Assembly: GCA_034434895.1 (NCBI GenBank)
Contig: DAOTYI010000033.1
Span: 1-18,120, forward strand
From: DAOTXL01 sp034434895
Lineage (GTDB): Bacteria; Chloroflexota; Anaerolineae; JAAYZQ01
DNA: 18,120 nucleotides
Direction: 5' to 3'
In this document: piece after piece, positions 15,232 through 18,120 of the stretch
Numbering within the stretch: position 1 is the first letter of the stretch
Layout of the letters: every line of letters starts with the position of its first letter
Made by a program: the position numbers and the translations under genes
The notes under the pieces: model-generated
Seen by the model: only the letters and a program-made list of their open reading frames with translations
Told to the model about the DNA's origin: nothing
The model's database searches: none

Positions 15232-15336
15232 ATGGACCCGGCCCCTGTTCGCGATCGGTTGCCGGTGACGCAGCGGCACGCCCGCCTCAACCAGGCGGCC
15301 ATGGCCGTTATATCCCGCCCGATGCTGCCGGCCTGA
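15232..15336 (+). pseudogene. 34-codon remnant resembling the N-terminus of a class V aminotransferase
   Basis: The frame has a good ribosome site (GAGGAGAAG) and starts MDPAPVRDRLPVTQR. The following ARLNQAAMAVISRPML recalls the YLNHAAVGPLSRP stretch at the start of class V PLP aminotransferases and cysteine desulfurase-like enzymes. It then meets a TGA, and no later part of such an enzyme is found downstream. It lies 24 bp after the sirtuin and 22 bp before the kinase-like gene. It is probably the stub of a deleted operon gene that kept its start signals. A functional small protein cannot be excluded. Confidence 0.4.
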
Positions 15337-15358
15337 GTCAAAGCCAGGAGGAACAACA

Positions 15359-15991
15359 ATGCCCAAACTCTGTCCCAAGATCATCCTGGAAGGCACGCGC
15401 CTGACCTTCAAAACCGAGATCGCCTTTGCTCTGAATGAGCACCCGCGCATTGTCGGGCCACGCAACTACCGCTACCATTCACCCATTGTGTCAGCCGAGT
15501 GGTGCGGCTTTACCAACTTTCCGTGGGGCCGGGGGTTGATCAACTTTGAGCCTCATGAAGCCGAGATGGCCTTGGAAACATATCGGACCTGGGTGAGACT
15601 GTTTGAGCTGTTGCGTTACTACTCCTGGATTGTAGACCGTTTCCACCTCTCGACACGCATGTACCAGCTTCAGACCTATGGGGTGGATTACGATTTTCGC
15701 TGGCTGGAAGAGCGGCTGCTGCCCCTGGGCTTTCGTCTGATCTTTTGCACCCGCACGCCCGAATCGTTCGCCGCCGCCCGTGCCAGGCGGTTAGAGGTCT
15801 CCGGCAATCCGGCGCAGTACAACGACCTGGGGCGCTTTATTGAGGAACAGGCACTCCTGCGCCGGCTGGTGGGCGAATCACTGCTGCCCACCCTGGAGCT
15901 GGATGTCTCGGATAACGATGTGGCGGCGGCTGCCGACCGCATTGCCGATTGGTTGGAGGCAACAGGCGGATTGTACGCACCATCGGTTTAA
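15359..15991 (+). CDS. P-loop kinase-like protein with degenerate Walker A
   Basis: The 210-aa protein resembles the thymidylate/deoxynucleoside kinase fold. An N-terminal strand-loop-helix (IILEGTRLTFKTEIAFAL, residues 8-25) is where the Walker A should be. It keeps Gly12 and Lys18-Thr19, but the second glycine (GxxxxGKT) is Phe17. WIVDRFHLSTRMYQ (90-103) matches the DR-x-x-x-S segment of nucleoside kinases. An Arg-rich lid-like helix follows (TRTPESFAAARARRLE, 131-146), and LLPTLELDVSDNDVAAAADRI ends the fold. AGGAGG precedes the ATG by eight bases. It is fourth in the endonuclease V operon. It may bind nucleotide without phosphorylating, or be a variant kinase; the substrate is not predictable. 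Confidence 0.65.
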   Translation: MPKLCPKIILEGTRLTFKTEIAFALNEHPRIVGPRNYRYHSPIVSAEWCGFTNFPWGRGLINFEPHEAEMALETYRTWVRLFELLRYYSWIVDRFHLSTRMYQLQTYGVDYDFRWLEERLLPLGFRLIFCTRTPESFAAARARRLEVSGNPAQYNDLGRFIEEQALLRRLVGESLLPTLELDVSDNDVAAAADRIADWLEATGGLYAPSV

Positions 15992-16029
15992 AGATTGCCC
16001 ACAAGCACATTGCATAAGGGAGGGTCATC

Positions 16030-16368
16030 ATGCCATTCAAATTCAGCGAATGCCTGTGCCTGCAAACTCCTGATGTGGACCGTGCACTTGCCTTCTATCA
16101 CCGTGTCCTGGGCCTGGAGGTGGCCTACCACGAAGGGGATAGCGCCGAACTGAGGGGCGGGGCTTTCCGCCTTTTCCTCGACCGGGGAGCTCATCAGGGA
16201 CCGATCATGGAGTTTCTGGTGCCCGATGTCGAGGTGGCAAAGGAGGAGTTGCTCCAGGCGGGATGCCAGGTGGTCCGTTGGGAGGGGGCGGGAGGGGCCT
16301 GCTACCTGCGCGACCCCTTTGGCTTTGTGTTCAACCTGTACGAGGAGCCGAAGGCCTTCCGCGACTGA
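16030..16368 (+). CDS. VOC-superfamily (glyoxalase/bleomycin-resistance fold) protein
   Basis: The 112-aa protein is a single vicinal-oxygen-chelate domain with two beta-alpha-beta-beta-beta units: LCLQTPDVDRALAFYHRVLGLEVAY at residues 9-33, and PIMEFLVPDVEVAKEELLQAGCQV then YLRDPFGFVFNLYE in the second half. The usual N-terminal metal-binding His of glyoxalase I is not evident (Glu7-Cys8 instead), so metal chemistry is uncertain. AAGGGAGGG lies five to six bases before the ATG. It is the last gene of the operon, 38 bp after the kinase-like gene, and a perfect palindrome follows its stop. Roles range from lactoylglutathione-type lyase to dioxygenase or drug binding; none can be chosen. Confidence 0.88.
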   Translation: MPFKFSECLCLQTPDVDRALAFYHRVLGLEVAYHEGDSAELRGGAFRLFLDRGAHQGPIMEFLVPDVEVAKEELLQAGCQVVRWEGAGGACYLRDPFGFVFNLYEEPKAFRD

Positions 16369-16376
16369 TTCCCGGC

Positions 16377-16398
16377 GGCACAGGCTGAAGCCTGTGCC
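16377..16398. repeat. Perfect 10-bp palindrome ending the operon
   Basis: GGCACAGGCT (16377-16386) and AGCCTGTGCC (16389-16398) are separated by only GA. ATTTGTCATT follows, a weak T-rich tail. It can act as a terminator after the VOC gene, and it resembles dispersed palindromes of GC-rich bacteria. The next promoter's -35 begins 3 bp later. Confidence 0.6.
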
Positions 16399-16400
16399 AT

Positions 16401-16429
16401 TTGTCATTGATTCCATTGTGGAGTATAAT
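16401..16429 (+). promoter_or_regulatory. Promoter of the glycoside hydrolase gene
   Basis: TTGTCA (16401-16406), a 17-bp spacer and a perfect TATAAT (16424-16429) place the start near 16436, giving a 5' UTR of about 78 nt. Confidence 0.78.
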
Positions 16430-16448
16430 GATCGTGTCCCATCTGCTG

Positions 16449-16498
16449 CGGTTCGACAGGCCCCGATTGGGGAGCACACCCGCACCAGGTGTCAACCG
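16449..16498 (+). promoter_or_regulatory. Structured 5' UTR upstream of the glycoside hydrolase
   Basis: CGGTTCGACA (16449-16458) can pair with TGTCAACCG (16490-16498) in a 9-bp stem with one bulged C. It encloses CCCCgattGGGG (16461-16472). The structure ends just before AAAGGAG (16499-16505), the ribosome site. It could control translation, but no known riboswitch class is recognised. Confidence 0.35.
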
Positions 16499-16513
16499 AA
16501 AGGAGAACACAGG

Positions 16514-18120
16514 ATGATACCCCGCAAGAAGCTGGAAATCCCCCAAAAAGTAAGTGGCCGATTGGTCACCAATCGTGGTGTGCATCTACAGCCCATCGGT
16601 CACCATGGTGACTGGGTGAACAACGCCCAGTATTGGGCTGACCTGCTGGTCAGTATGGGCATGTCGTGGGCGGTGATCCTCACCGACGGAGATTCCGTGC
16701 GCCAGACCCACTATGGCCTGAACCCCCTCAAGGTGCTGTTGGACGCCGGCATCATCCCCATCATCCGCGAACAGAGGCGATTCCCCTATCCGTTCACCGA
16801 GCACGACACCTTCCTGTGGACGGTAGATCTGTATGGCCAGTATGGCCTCAAGCCGTTCTGGATCATCCGCAACGAGCCGTTCGATGACCGGGAATGGGTC
16901 AGGGGAGAGGTGCCGCCCAATGCCTGGCCGATTGTGATGCAGGTCTGGACGCAGGCCGCTCAGTTCATCGCCGACCATGGTGGTTATGTGGGCTTTCCCG
17001 ACGGCCCATGCTACGATTTCAACCCCTTTGAGAGCATCAAGGCCTATGGCTGCCAGTGGATTTTTGACGAGGGCAAGGGGTTCTATACCGGCCACCACTA
17101 CGGCAAGAACCGCCCTCGCGATTACCCTTACGATGCCGTAACCCGCCATGGCGTGCCCCTGACCGAAGAGGCCTACCGCCGCCTGCTGGATGATTATGCG
17201 GACGATCCCACCTGGCGGGAAGAACCGATTGACCTGATCAATCAGCGGCGCGCTGCTCTCAAGTCCCCTACTCTGACGCCCATCCAGGACGACACCTGCT
17301 GGCGAGGTTGGGAAAAGATCGCCTTCTGGTCGCTCAAGACGTTCGGCTATGTGGTGCCCATGGCCATGACCGAGGGGGGCTGGGTGCCCCGCGACCGGCC
17401 AGGTACCGGCCCCAACACCGACATCCGCATGCCCCACACCACACCCAGAATGGTCGCCAAGAAAACAGTGCAGATGTACGATACCCCATCCCCCTTTTTC
17501 GCCATCTGCCCCTGGCTACTGGCCTGCGAGGATATGGGGGGCAGTGGCTGGCCCTTTGATGCCTGGCACGGTTGGGCCTATAGCGACAAATATGGGACCA
17601 GGAAACCGGTCATCACCCTGCTCCAGCAGGTGCCCCCCAAGGAGGTCAGGCCCCGCACCGAGCCGCTGGTCATAGACGTAGACGGCGACACCCGCGACTG
17701 GACCTGGGTTCAGCAGGCGTATGGAGCCAGATACCGGCGCGGGAAGACCCGCCTGCGGCTTCAGGAGGTCCACGAGTATGCAGGACCGGCCGCCTTCGAG
17801 GTGTGGGTGGTGGACAGCGATGGGTTGCCCGTAGAAGGGGTTCCGTTCTACTACCGCTATCCTGGCGCACCGGCCATCGAGGAAGGGGAGTGGTATAAAC
17901 GCGGCATTCTGGGAACCACCGGCCCCGATGGACGGCTTTCCTTTCCGGCCAGAGGCCAACCCTGCGCTCCTGGTCAGGGCCAGGGAGCCATCTGGCCCAA
18001 GGGCAAAGGGGACCTGCTGGAGGGCCTGTGCCTGCTGGCCGGCACTCAAAATCACCACCTGAACGCCATGTGGCAACTGGTGGAGGAGGGAACACCCCCA
18101 CCCTCTGCACCGCCGTCGCC
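16514..18120 (+). CDS. Clan GH-A-like glycoside hydrolase, C-terminus beyond the window
   Basis: At least 535 residues are visible. The ATG has AGGAG eight bases upstream. Residues ~20-330 look like a (beta/alpha)8 barrel: GVHLQPIGHHGDW, WAVILTDGDS, AGIIPIIREQRRF, then FWIIRNEPF with the Asn-Glu pair (E121) expected for the acid/base, and AMTEGGWVPRD (E287) as likely nucleophile. Aromatic residues are abundant, as in sugar-binding clefts. A possible beta-sandwich follows (FEVWVVDSDGLPVEGVPFYY), and the window ends in a Pro-rich linker (PPPSAPPSP), so further domains probably exist. No signal peptide is visible (start MIPRKKLEIPQK), so export or location is unclear. It has its own promoter. 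Substrate is unknown; the family is inferred from motifs only. Confidence 0.7.
   Translation, partial: MIPRKKLEIPQKVSGRLVTNRGVHLQPIGHHGDWVNNAQYWADLLVSMGMSWAVILTDGDSVRQTHYGLNPLKVLLDAGIIPIIREQRRFPYPFTEHDTFLWTVDLYGQYGLKPFWIIRNEPFDDREWVRGEVPPNAWPIVMQVWTQAAQFIADHGGYVGFPDGPCYDFNPFESIKAYGCQWIFDEGKGFYTGHHYGKNRPRDYPYDAVTRHGVPLTEEAYRRLLDDYADDPTWREEPIDLINQRRAALKSPTLTPIQDDTCWRGWEKIAFWSLKTFGYVVPMAMTEGGWVPRDRPGTGPNTDIRMPHTTPRMVAKKTVQMYDTPSPFFAICPWLLACEDMGGSGWPFDAWHGWAYSDKYGTRKPVITLLQQVPPKEVRPRTEPLVIDVDGDTRDWTWVQQAYGARYRRGKTRLRLQEVHEYAGPAAFEVWVVDSDGLPVEGVPFYYRYPGAPAIEEGEWYKRGILGTTGPDGRLSFPARGQPCAPGQGQGAIWPKGKGDLLEGLCLLAGTQNHHLNAMWQLVEEGTPPPSAPPS

Noticed and set aside
1..18120. CRISPR arrays, tRNA/rRNA genes, transposases, toxin-antitoxin pairs
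   Set aside because: No regular spaced repeats, cloverleaf-like sequence or matching protein motifs were seen on either strand.

Overview
The window looks like a chromosomal segment of a GC-rich, probably thermophilic or soil/wastewater member of the Chloroflexota (Anaerolineae/Caldilineae-like). This is inferred from two large GT-C-like membrane proteins ending in beta-sandwich modules, from many intergenic palindromes of the kind common in that phylum, and from a phosphatidylinositol-type lipid gene trio. No rRNA, tRNA, CRISPR array, phage module or intact transposase is visible. Clear promoters recur, all with a -35/-10 pair spaced by 17 bp.

Left part (1-1623, minus strand): a truncated Fur-family metal regulator with a promoter and an apparent Fur box over its own start site, then prfA (release factor 1) with its own promoter. 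Between prfA and the next gene lies about 300 bp of hairpin-rich DNA bounded by an 11-bp direct repeat. It looks like a small non-autonomous element and ends just upstream of a promoter with a perfect TATAAT.

2079-7251 (plus strand): two large multi-pass membrane proteins resembling GT-C glycosyltransferases, each with a C-terminal extracytoplasmic beta-sandwich region. The second has a strong promoter and a long (~390 nt) leader holding a pair of direct repeats, a 27-bp imperfect inverted repeat and a 12-codon leader ORF whose stop overlaps the GTG start.

7264-13554 (minus strand): a PatA-like acyltransferase, a PimA-like GT4 mannosyltransferase and a CDP-alcohol phosphatidyltransferase of the phosphatidylinositol-phosphate synthase type form a tight operon. 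They match the core gene set for actinobacterial phosphatidylinositol mannosides. A Ca2+/H+ antiporter (CaCA) and a UvrD/PcrA helicase follow in the same direction. The helicase carries an in-frame palindromic repeat.

13650-16368 (plus strand): endonuclease V, a sirtuin, a 34-codon remnant resembling the N-terminus of a class V aminotransferase, a P-loop kinase-like protein with a damaged Walker A motif, and a VOC-fold protein form a close-packed operon from a promoter divergent to the lipid operon. A perfect palindrome and a new promoter follow.

16514-18120 (plus strand, running off the window): a clan GH-A-like glycoside hydrolase with a structured 5' UTR and a proline-rich linker at the edge.
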